Assembly (NCBI GenBank): GCA_038230975.1
Contig: JBBRMF010000155.1
Location: forward strand, 1 to 12,238
Source of the DNA: JANXVV01 sp038230975
GTDB taxonomy: Bacteria > Planctomycetota > Phycisphaerae > Tepidisphaerales > Tepidisphaeraceae
Length of the DNA stretch: 12,238 nt
Direction of reading: 5' to 3'
In this document: in pieces, positions 1 through 7,144 of the stretch
Numbering within the stretch: position 1 is the stretch's first letter
Layout: every line of letters begins with the position of its first letter
The notes under the pieces: model-generated
Database searches by the model: none
Told to the model about the DNA's origin: nothing
Seen by the model: the letters and a program-made list of their open reading frames with translations, nothing else
Made by a program: the position numbers and the translations under genes

Positions 1-2978
1 GCGGCGATGATCCTCGCGTCCTTTTTTCCGAAGGCATCGTGCTGTGGGACGACATCGAGAAGCTTGCAGCTTGCAAGATCAACTCCATATTCAAGATTGA
101 TTTTTGCATTCCCGCCACCGGCTTCGACATGGCAGATGGCGCAATTTGAATGCAGGTAGGAGCGGGCACGGAGATTTAGATCCGCGTGGGCATCGAACGG
201 ATTCGGAAGCCGATCCATGTGATCAGGATCAAAAGCCAGCAACGTATTAGCCCCTGGGTTGTTTTCTCGCTGATCGGCTGCGTCAAGTTTGCTGTGCATC
301 AGATCATTTACTTGCGGATCGGTCTTGCCCTGTTGCTTCAGTTCTTCCCGAAGGCGTGTACTCGCGGCAGACATGTAATCCACCCGAAGTAGCCCGAGGT
401 GCTCCAGGGTTCGAAGTTGGTTGTCCTGAACGCCATTGGGGTATTCAATGTCGCGATTCATTTGGAGCGTCGACGCACCCAGAACAAATCCCATCGCGCG
501 ACTGTGACAAGTCATACACTCCGTGCGGCTGGGGAAATGCCATGTCTGATTCCGCACGCCGTTTGGAGCCGAGGCGTCCTGGATCTGATAAGTCTTATCC
601 AATCCGGCAGCATCGAGCAGTTCAGCATCGGATTGATCGTCGTACCACAGGTAAGTGTATCCCACCCATTGGCCAAGTTGTTTCGTGAGCAGCCGGGTCT
701 CGATGCGCTTTCGGGTTGACGGCTTTCCGGGTTCCATCTCAAGGGCGAAAGTTTTTACCAGGACCGTCGCCTCGGGGAAGTCCCAGGCGCGCGAGGCGGT
801 TACGCCGATATGCCCATCGCCCGGCAGCGCGATGAATCGCTCTTTAAAAGCTCCATCAGACCAGAGCGGTGAGTTCACATCGTACGGAATTAATGATGGG
901 TCAGGTTGGTTGCGAGCGGTGGAGATGAATAACCCGGTTTGGCTAAGTCGATGAGGGAACGTCGACGGTGAGGATTGGGTCGCATTGGGTACCAGCTTGT
1001 AGATGGCCGCGCCACCTTGATCCAATATGAGAATGTCACCGCCTTCCGTTTCACGAAAGCCTGAGATTTGGAGAGTGGTACGGGCAAGCTCTTTGTGCCA
1101 ACTGGCGTGAATTGAATCATCGCTCTTCACGCCCCAAATCCGGCCGGTGGACCAGTCTCCGTAGATGAACGCTCCATCAAGTTCGGGATACTTTTTGCCG
1201 CGATAGACCGCTCCTCCCGTCAGCGATCGCATCTCGGAATGAGGATGCTCGACGATCGGAAATGTGATCGGTGTTAACGCTGCTTTACGCAGGGGTTGAA
1301 ACGGATGGCTGCCTTCAAATCGGCTCCATCCATAGTTCTCACCTTTGTGAACGAGGTAGACTTGCTCAAATTGATCCTGCCCGTTCTGTCCCACCCATAG
1401 ATTGCCATTCTTGCGATCGAAGGCGATCCGCCACGGATTGCGGAAACCATACGCCCAGGCTTCCGGTGGAAACTCTGGATTGTTGATCCATGGATTATCC
1501 TTCGGCACGGTATAGGCCTTATCCGCTTGCGGATGCTCCACATCAATTCGGATCATTTTGGAGGTCAGAAAATGGGTATTCTGGCCCCGATCGTCCCGAT
1601 CTGAATCGCTCGTCCCATCGCCGGAAGCATGATAGAGGTAGCCGTCTGGTCCGAAGGCCAAATCACCTCCGTTGTGCCCATCGGATGGCCATTCAAGTAT
1701 CAATTGCTCTGATTTGATATCGATGTGCCGGGGAGCATTCCGATCTATGGCGTACCTCAATATTCGATCCTGCTTATGGGTTGAGGCGGAAGGTCCGTTG
1801 GCCAGTAGGTAGATATATCCGTTATGGATAAAATCTGGATGGAGCGTCATCCCATAGACCAAATAGTCCAGCTTCAACAGCAGGTCCGACGCTTCGGCAT
1901 CCAGAGTGTTTTTGAATCGGAGTACCTGGCTCGGTCCCGACCACGAACCTAAGTGTTGTAGCACCAGGCAATCATCTGTCCCAGGTTCCTCAAACACCGC
2001 AAGCGGCTGAACTACTTTGAGCTTTGGAAATGCCTTGGCGACTGTGAACGGCAACGCCGGATCAGGCGAACCTACTACGGTTGACCGAGTCCACGGAATA
2101 TGTCGATCAATGCCATACGGCCGAACATTCGCAGCGGCCGGTGCAGTGGCAGGGCCACCGGCATCCGGGCGGACAAACTTCAGAGCCGCGTAGTCTTCAT
2201 AGCGATGGTAGCTTGGCTCGGTCAGCGGCGCACAGGTTGTGAGTTCCGGATCTTTCGAATCAGCCGAAACATTCACTCGGCAGGCGTTGAATTTCCAAAC
2301 CTCGCCTATATTGGGCCGACCATTCGTATAGGAAAGATCGCGCCAGGGGATTCTCCCTTCAACCGACCAACCCTTATCTTGATCATTTTGCTGATTAAGC
2401 GTGCCGTGAAGTTGAACGGCCGTCTTCATCGCAATCTGGGCCTGATCTTTGTATTTGACCCAGCCGCCGGAATCTCGCGATGGAAGAAAGAGCTCCATTG
2501 TGGCATTGAGCGGATTGACCTCAAATTCATAGTAGCCGGGCTTGTGGTCATCCGGCTTGAAGAAAAGCTCGAACGCGTCGTCGGTCCAGATCGGTCCGTT
2601 ATGTTCGGTCACCTTGGCAAGCAGATCGTGGTCATCCATCTCGGCGTAGTAGTACAAATACTCCCGATCCCACAGCAGCTTCGCCTTGGTTGCCTCGCGG
2701 GGTTTTCGGGCGTTGCCCTGCTTCCATGTCAGGGCAAAGTTGTCGATTGTCTGCGCATGTTTCCAGGCTACTTCATCGGCTCGGCCATCAATCGTGATGG
2801 GTGTGTCAGTCCAGCGACACTCGAACGAAGTAGAATTAGGATTGACAGTGACCTGCGAAATCACATCTGATTTTGGCACCGCCGACACATCACTTGCTTG
2901 ATGACAAGAGATGACGATCCCAAGAAGCGGAACCACCAAACCTGCCGCTGTGCAGGTTGCTATCCATCGGTTCTTCAT
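1..2978 (-). CDS. Secreted CBM9-like / PQQ-dependent sugar dehydrogenase / diheme cytochrome c fusion (3' end beyond window)
   Basis: The frame is open from an ATG at 2978 to the window edge, giving 992 codons with no stop seen. An AGGAG sits 6 nt ahead of the ATG. Residues 1-25 look like a lipoprotein signal (basic start, hydrophobic core, V-I-S-C with Cys25). Residues about 60-268 resemble a CBM9-type carbohydrate-binding domain (ITIDGRADEVAW, then WTDDAFELFF). Residues about 295-660 resemble the glucose/sorbosone dehydrogenase beta-propeller: HNGGDLAFGPDGYLY places the likely catalytic His at 435, and GFRNPWR places the PQQ-side Arg at 513. After about residue 665 comes a cytochrome region with YDVNSPLWSDGAF and two haem motifs, CMTCH (821-825) and CAICH (946-950), like the SO2930/HNE_0200 diheme family. 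Inferred role: periplasmic or cell-surface oxidation of a sugar or polyol, with electrons passed to haem in the same chain. Substrate unknown. It is the last visible gene of the operon, 25 nt after the RidA gene. Confidence 0.88.
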   Translation of the reverse strand, partial: MKNRWIATCTAAGLVVPLLGIVISCHQASDVSAVPKSDVISQVTVNPNSTSFECRWTDTPITIDGRADEVAWKHAQTIDNFALTWKQGNARKPREATKAKLLWDREYLYYYAEMDDHDLLAKVTEHNGPIWTDDAFELFFKPDDHKPGYYEFEVNPLNATMELFLPSRDSGGWVKYKDQAQIAMKTAVQLHGTLNQQNDQDKGWSVEGRIPWRDLSYTNGRPNIGEVWKFNACRVNVSADSKDPELTTCAPLTEPSYHRYEDYAALKFVRPDAGGPATAPAAANVRPYGIDRHIPWTRSTVVGSPDPALPFTVAKAFPKLKVVQPLAVFEEPGTDDCLVLQHLGSWSGPSQVLRFKNTLDAEASDLLLKLDYLVYGMTLHPDFIHNGYIYLLANGPSASTHKQDRILRYAIDRNAPRHIDIKSEQLILEWPSDGHNGGDLAFGPDGYLYHASGDGTSDSDRDDRGQNTHFLTSKMIRIDVEHPQADKAYTVPKDNPWINNPEFPPEAWAYGFRNPWRIAFDRKNGNLWVGQNGQDQFEQVYLVHKGENYGWSRFEGSHPFQPLRKAALTPITFPIVEHPHSEMRSLTGGAVYRGKKYPELDGAFIYGDWSTGRIWGVKSDDSIHASWHKELARTTLQISGFRETEGGDILILDQGGAAIYKLVPNATQSSPSTFPHRLSQTGLFISTARNQPDPSLIPYDVNSPLWSDGAFKERFIALPGDGHIGVTASRAWDFPEATVLVKTFALEMEPGKPSTRKRIETRLLTKQLGQWVGYTYLWYDDQSDAELLDAAGLDKTYQIQDASAPNGVRNQTWHFPSRTECMTCHSRAMGFVLGASTLQMNRDIEYPNGVQDNQLRTLEHLGLLRVDYMSAASTRLREELKQQGKTDPQVNDLMHSKLDAADQRENNPGANTLLAFDPDHMDRLPNPFDAHADLNLRARSYLHSNCAICHVEAGGGNAKINLEYGVDLASCKLLDVVPQHDAFGKKDARIIA

Positions 2979-3003
2979 TACTCACTCCTCACACGATTGT
3001 GCG

Positions 3004-3474
3004 TCAACTTAACGGTTTCAATTTCACGATCGCTTCAACTTCAACACTTGCCCCGAGTGGAAGAGAAGCCATGCCGATGGCGCTTCGGGCGTGCCATCCG
3101 GCTTCACCGAACACATCCAGCAACAGCTGCGATGCCCCGTTGATGACCAGGTGCTGCTCCGTGAAGTCAGGGTCACTGTTTACGAAGCCGGTGATTTTAA
3201 GGATTCGCTCGACCCGGTCCAGAGATCCGACTTCCTGACGAATCAGTCGCAATACATTCGCGGCACACAATGCGGCCGCTTTCATTGCATCTTCCCTGGA
3301 TACTTGCGAAGGCACTTTACCTTTGCTGACCAGGTTTTTGTCGCCGTCGAATGGAACGCAGCCAGAGATATAGGCGGTCGTACCGTCAATCACGACGGGC
3401 TGATAAATCGCCCCGCGTGACAGCGTTTTGGATAGGGAATATCCGAGAGATTCGAGTCGTTCTTCAGGAGTCAT
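3004..3474 (-). CDS. RidA/YjgF/UK114-family enamine/imine deaminase
   Basis: A 156-residue protein, somewhat longer than the roughly 128 residues of E. coli RidA and closer to the long YjgH-like subgroup. The C-terminal block HARSAIGMASLPLGASVEVEAIV matches the RidA signature: Arg130 corresponds to the substrate-carboxylate Arg105 of E. coli RidA, and Glu147 falls at the conserved Glu of its EIEAIA block. This argues for a true deaminase rather than an inactive relative. Known RidA proteins hydrolyse reactive 2-aminoacrylate/2-aminocrotonate formed by PLP dehydratases. The gene starts 6 nt after the M19 hydrolase stop; a GAGGA overlapping that stop is the likely ribosome site, with an unusually short spacing of about 4 nt. 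No signal peptide, so cytoplasmic. The context (PLP enzyme two genes upstream) suggests it clears that enzyme's imine product; this is inference. Confidence 0.93.
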   Translation of the reverse strand: MTPEERLESLGYSLSKTLSRGAIYQPVVIDGTTAYISGCVPFDGDKNLVSKGKVPSQVSREDAMKAAALCAANVLRLIRQEVGSLDRVERILKITGFVNSDPDFTEQHLVINGASQLLLDVFGEAGWHARSAIGMASLPLGASVEVEAIVKLKPLS

Positions 3475-3480
3475 AAATCC

Positions 3481-4557
3481 TCAGTGGGGTTTCCCGGTAG
3501 GGAGTGCTTCACGAAAAAATCGTAGCCAGTTGCCGTGAAAAATCAGGTCGATGTCGGAGTCAGGGTAGCCGCGAGACGATAGAATTTCCGCGAGCTTTTG
3601 AAGATCGGAAATAGTGTTGAGATCGCGCGGCGTTTGCTCCGTACCGAAGCCACCATCCAAATCGCTGCCGATTCCCGAGTGGCGCGCGTTTCCGGCCAAT
3701 TGGCAGACATGATCGATGTGGTCGACGACCGCCGAAAGCCCTACTACGTCCGGCTTGGTTTCACCTCGAACCCAGTTGGGGTAAAGCATCCACGCATCGA
3801 GTGCCACACCGATCACCGCATTTCGCTGAATCAATTGCTTGATCTGTTCATCGGTTAACTGCCGGTCGCCCGGCACAAGCGCGCGACAATTGTGATGGCT
3901 AGCCAACACACGTCCACCAAAAAGATCCAGTGCCTCGGCCATGCTCTGATCGCACAAATGAGTCACATCTAGAATCATGCCGACACGATCAAACTCCCGA
4001 AGTAATTCAGGCCCCCGCGAACTCAACGGCCCACTGACACCCGTGCCATAGGCGTAGCAGTTTTGACCGTAGTGCGCCGGACCCACAGCCCGAAGACCGG
4101 CATCCCACCATTCTTGCACTTGTGTCGGCGACATAATGGGATCTGCACATTCCATGCTCAGGATCATCCCAAGCGAAGCGGTTGATTCGAGTTCTTCCGA
4201 ATGTCGGATCAATTTAAGAATGCCCTGCTTTTCCAGCATGCGGTAGTAGGCCAACTGCCCCTGTGCGACGGCGTACGCGTGCGATGGGTTGACGTAATCC
4301 AAGTCCATTCGTTTATGGGCCGCCCGGCTAGGCTGGGCCGGCCCCCCGCGCGCGAGCAGAGTTCCGATCGCCCATCGAACCCCGGCTTTTTGCAGTTCAG
4401 GAAACGTCACTGTATTGCAGCCACGCCCAGCCGCATCAGTCATTCCCTGCTCGCGCTGGCGGGTGAACTGCACGTCGAGCGTCAGATCGCGGTCGTAGTA
4501 GATTGCGCTCCACGCCAGATCAAGGTGTGCATCAAAGATGGAACGAATCACGCTCAT
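3481..4557 (-). CDS. M19-family (membrane/renal dipeptidase-like) zinc dipeptidase, cytoplasmic
   Basis: 358 residues, a normal length for the family. The metal and active-site pattern of peptidase M19 is complete: HLD at 11-13 (His11, Asp13), bridging Glu136 in LSMECAD, His200 in LDVTH, His221 in ASHHN, and Asp299 in GIGSDLDGG. Family members are dinuclear zinc TIM-barrel enzymes that cleave dipeptides and tolerate, or prefer, a D-residue at the C-terminal position. There is no signal peptide: the first metal ligand is at residue 11, so it acts in the cytoplasm. The ATG shares one base with the TAA of the upstream PLP enzyme gene (TAATG), and a GGAAGG lies 7 nt before it, so translation is probably coupled. 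Inferred job: release of a D-amino acid from an imported dipeptide or N-acyl derivative. The exact substrate cannot be read from sequence. Confidence 0.93.
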   Translation of the reverse strand: MSVIRSIFDAHLDLAWSAIYYDRDLTLDVQFTRQREQGMTDAAGRGCNTVTFPELQKAGVRWAIGTLLARGGPAQPSRAAHKRMDLDYVNPSHAYAVAQGQLAYYRMLEKQGILKLIRHSEELESTASLGMILSMECADPIMSPTQVQEWWDAGLRAVGPAHYGQNCYAYGTGVSGPLSSRGPELLREFDRVGMILDVTHLCDQSMAEALDLFGGRVLASHHNCRALVPGDRQLTDEQIKQLIQRNAVIGVALDAWMLYPNWVRGETKPDVVGLSAVVDHIDHVCQLAGNARHSGIGSDLDGGFGTEQTPRDLNTISDLQKLAEILSSRGYPDSDIDLIFHGNWLRFFREALPTGKPH

Positions 4558-5645
4558 TAAAACACCTTCCCCCGCGCATCGACGCGCAATGATCGTGGCG
4601 ATTCATTGGATTCTGTCCACCAGACATTGTCCTGTAGATTCACGCACGGGCAGATGTGATTGGGGATGATACTCACGCGCTGCCCCACGCGGGGAATGGA
4701 ATCGCAGTGCGTGACATCGACCTGCGCATGCTCTTCGCTGAGCTTGGTGATCTTTGCGTTGGGGAACTCGATAATATATCCATGCCCCGAATCGGGTGCG
4801 GGGCCGCAGCGATCGCTCGTGAGGGTCTTGCTTCCGGCATCAAGCACGATTTGGCCGGGAACGGCCGTGCTAACCACCGTTGCGATGATGCGCGCTGCGC
4901 ACTGTTCGAGAGTCGCGCAACCACCACGGACGCAGTTCATGTCGTTGAAGATGTAGGTTCCCGGGCGAATTTCGGTGAGCTGCGGGATCAGATGCGATTG
5001 ATAGGCCGTGGGTGTGGAACCGCCTGAAACAAGCGTCACATTTAATCCACTCTGTTGCCACAGGGAAAGGACAGTATTCAGCTTCTCCGCAACCGCCTGC
5101 AGCGCAGGCAATTGCTCTGCGGGAGACATGGAAATATGACCCGGAAAAAACATCAATCCGTCGAGACGAAGGCCCTTGCGCTGCTCTACGTACTGGGCAA
5201 GCATTACGGCATCGTGGGCGGTCTGAACGCCCGTTCGGTGATGACCCACATCCAGATCCACTAAAATGGCGATCGTGCTGCCAGCCGCAGTCGCCGCGAT
5301 CGAAATTTGATCCGCCGCGAAAGTGGAATCGATTCCGATGCGAACGGATTTTGTGTGCGCGAGGTCGGCCAATTTCGCGCAAGGACCCGGAAGCACGGCC
5401 GGATACGCCATCAGAATATCCTCACACACCTCCGACATCACCGCAGCCTCACCGGGTTTGGCGACGGTCAATCCAACCGCCCCATTTTCCATCTGCAATC
5501 GACCGAGGAAAAGTGATTTGTGAGTCTTAGTATGCGGTCGAAGCTGCAGCCGATGCTGCGCGGCATAGGCGGCCATTCGGGCGATATTCGCGCGGACAAG
5601 GTCGCCGTCGATCAGGAGAAAGGGTGTAGGAAGTTCATCAAGCAT
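4557..5645 (-). CDS. D-threonine aldolase / D-serine dehydratase-like PLP enzyme (fold type III)
   Basis: 362 residues, full length for the DSD1/D-threonine aldolase family (alanine-racemase-type barrel plus C-terminal beta domain). RPHTKTHK at 36-43 carries the predicted PLP-binding Lys40. VSGGSTPT at 206-213 is the phosphate-binding loop. PNHICPC at 328-334 supplies the His330/Cys332 metal pair typical of this family. GTYIFND at 229-235 and the RCGPAPDSGHG region also fit. The family includes metal-dependent D-threonine aldolase, D-serine dehydratase and D-threo-3-hydroxyaspartate dehydratase, which cannot be separated by eye; the RidA gene in the operon favours a dehydratase (inference). 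The ATG overlaps the transporter's 3' end by 8 nt, with only a weak GGA ahead, so translation is likely coupled. No signal peptide; cytoplasmic. Confidence 0.92.
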   Translation of the reverse strand: MLDELPTPFLLIDGDLVRANIARMAAYAAQHRLQLRPHTKTHKSLFLGRLQMENGAVGLTVAKPGEAAVMSEVCEDILMAYPAVLPGPCAKLADLAHTKSVRIGIDSTFAADQISIAATAAGSTIAILVDLDVGHHRTGVQTAHDAVMLAQYVEQRKGLRLDGLMFFPGHISMSPAEQLPALQAVAEKLNTVLSLWQQSGLNVTLVSGGSTPTAYQSHLIPQLTEIRPGTYIFNDMNCVRGGCATLEQCAARIIATVVSTAVPGQIVLDAGSKTLTSDRCGPAPDSGHGYIIEFPNAKITKLSEEHAQVDVTHCDSIPRVGQRVSIIPNHICPCVNLQDNVWWTESNESPRSLRVDARGKVF

Positions 5646-7032
5646 GTTCGAGTTCCACTATAGCATCTGACGCCGGTGGCGGCGTCACGGTATCACTGTA
5701 AAAATTCTTCCGAGGGTCGATCAAAAACCACATCGACCCGGCAATCAAATAGGCGGCGGCGTAGATTGCAAAAAGCGCTCCCCACCCATGTCGGGTAAAA
5801 ATCCAAGCGCCGATGAAACCCTGGAGTGAGTTTCCCAGGTTTCCGACCATGTTGATAAAGCCGGTAGCCATGCCTGCATAGCGGCCGCCGATATTGATGA
5901 TCGCGGCCCAGTTTGCGCCCTGTCCAAAATCGAACGCCGCCGCCGTCACACACATCAATACAACCGCGGCCGTGTAGGAGTGGGTGAAGCGGATGCAGAA
6001 GATCGCCGTCGCCGCAGTGGCGCAACCGGCGATCGGGAAGCAAGCTCGGCCCCATCGCGTCCAGCCTGTCGCGCGAACCAGTCTGTCCGAGAGCCATCCT
6101 CCGAGAAGGCAAGAGAGCCCTCCAAAGAATAAAGGCATTCCGCTGATCAACGGTGATTTATCGAATTTCACATGATGGACTTGTTCAAAAAACTTGGGCA
6201 CCCAACTCACGAAAAAGTTCCACCCGAAGCTGCCGCATAGATACAAAACAGCTATCGCCCAAAGGCTGCGACTGGTAAACAACTCCACCCACACATGCGG
6301 ATCCATGCGATGCGACGGAGCATGTTCCTGCGGCGAACGGCCCGCGTCGATCAATTCCAACTCCGCGCGATTCACTGAACGATGTTGTGACGGGCCATCT
6401 CGAAACCAGTGATGGAAAAGCAGCACCCAAATCAATCCCACAAGCGCGGAGATCCAGAACCCAATTCGCCAGGGAGAAATAGTGGCGAGTCTGCCAATCA
6501 GCGGTATTCCCGAAACAAGCCGTCGGAATCGCTCGGATCCAAGCGTGGCCAGAAGCGTCGCGAATATGATCGGTGAAAACGCACCGCCCCACCGGGCCAT
6601 GAGCCACAGTAAACCCCCGGCCCGGGCGCGCGATCCCGCCGGCAACCAGGCTTGTTGAATCTTAGCCATGTTTGGATACGCGCCGGCTTCACCTGCACCG
6701 AAACAAAATCGAAAGGTAATCAGCAGGAGAAATCCGTTCGCCGTGCCAGAGAGTCCGGTGAAGAGTGACCACGCCAGAACGATGCGTGTGAGGGTGCCGC
6801 GCGTTCCGAAGCGATCGCCTAACCATCCGCTGGGAATTTCAAAGAGCGCGTACGCCAACCAAAACGCACCAAGAACCGCGCCAAGCTGCTCATCGGAAAG
6901 ATGCAGGTCTCTTTGAATGTCATGCTGCGCCTGCATGATGCAGACGCGGTCGAAGTAAGTGAGAAATGACAGCGCGCATAGAAACCCCATCACGATGTAG
7001 CGGGCGCGGGTGGGCGGACTTTTTTCACTCAA
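5638..7032 (-). CDS. MFS transporter, anion:cation symporter (ACS, hexuronate/glucarate-type) family
   Basis: 464 residues with about 12 hydrophobic segments. The first half has TYFDRV (25-30) in TM1, the MFS motif A GDRFGTR (72-78) between TM2 and TM3, and RFCFGAGEAGAYPN (108-121), all typical of the ACS subfamily that includes ExuT/GudP-like transporters. A second motif-A-like loop, GGWLSDRLVRATG, lies at 311-323. The loop around 165-188 is slightly long. The start is TTG at 7032, chosen because AAGGA lies 9 nt upstream, there is no in-frame ATG nearby upstream, and the next Met (residue 15) would cut into TM1. This is the first gene of the operon and probably imports the substrate that the M19 and PLP enzymes degrade. 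ACS members usually carry organic anions; a peptide, acyl-amino acid or sugar acid are all possible. Substrate not predictable. Confidence 0.92.
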   Translation of the reverse strand: MSEKSPPTRARYIVMGFLCALSFLTYFDRVCIMQAQHDIQRDLHLSDEQLGAVLGAFWLAYALFEIPSGWLGDRFGTRGTLTRIVLAWSLFTGLSGTANGFLLLITFRFCFGAGEAGAYPNMAKIQQAWLPAGSRARAGGLLWLMARWGGAFSPIIFATLLATLGSERFRRLVSGIPLIGRLATISPWRIGFWISALVGLIWVLLFHHWFRDGPSQHRSVNRAELELIDAGRSPQEHAPSHRMDPHVWVELFTSRSLWAIAVLYLCGSFGWNFFVSWVPKFFEQVHHVKFDKSPLISGMPLFFGGLSCLLGGWLSDRLVRATGWTRWGRACFPIAGCATAATAIFCIRFTHSYTAAVVLMCVTAAAFDFGQGANWAAIINIGGRYAGMATGFINMVGNLGNSLQGFIGAWIFTRHGWGALFAIYAAAYLIAGSMWFLIDPRKNFYSDTVTPPPASDAIVELEHA

Positions 7033-7096
7033 TGATTTGTGTCCTTGGCTGAAGCCCTTTCCCGGTAAGAGCCCGGGTGATATAGTCGGAACCGCA

Positions 7097-7125
7097 CTTA
7101 TATGGGTGAAGTATCACACCCGCAA
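7097..7125 (-). promoter_or_regulatory. Candidate sigma70-type promoter for the MFS-led operon
   Basis: Read on the minus strand, TTGCGG (7125-7120) is followed after exactly 17 nt by TATAAG (7102-7097), a reasonable -35/-10 pair; the -10 differs from TATAAT at one base. Transcription would start near 7090, leaving a leader of roughly 58 nt before the TTG start codon at 7032. Found by eye only; promoters in this kind of organism are poorly defined, so this is a candidate. Confidence 0.35.
7106..7117. promoter_or_regulatory. Candidate operator: interrupted palindrome GTGA-N4-TCAC
   Basis: GTGAAGTATCAC is a perfect 4-bp-arm dyad lying entirely inside the -35/-10 spacer of the candidate operon promoter. 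Its half-site, GTGATA when read on the minus strand, recurs on the plus strand at 7077-7082, just downstream of the predicted start of transcription. This would suit a repressor site, but the arms are short and no regulator gene is visible in the window. Confidence 0.2.
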
Positions 7126-7144
7126 CCTCAACCAACGGGATTCC

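Noticed and set aside
2100..2870. A 256-codon plus-strand open frame
   Set aside because: It lies antisense to the CBM9 part of the dehydrogenase fusion, whose protein matches known domain patterns throughout; the plus-strand product has no recognisable motif.
5012..5530. A 172-codon plus-strand open frame and other open frames opposite the PLP enzyme and transporter genes
   Set aside because: They are antisense shadows with unlikely composition (Arg/Pro/His-rich), no ribosome site context and no recognisable motif, opposite clearly conserved genes.
7010..7144. A longer N-terminus for the esterase starting at 7010
   Set aside because: It would bury a good signal peptide 45 residues inside the protein and overlap the divergent operon start; the ATG at 7145 is the better choice.
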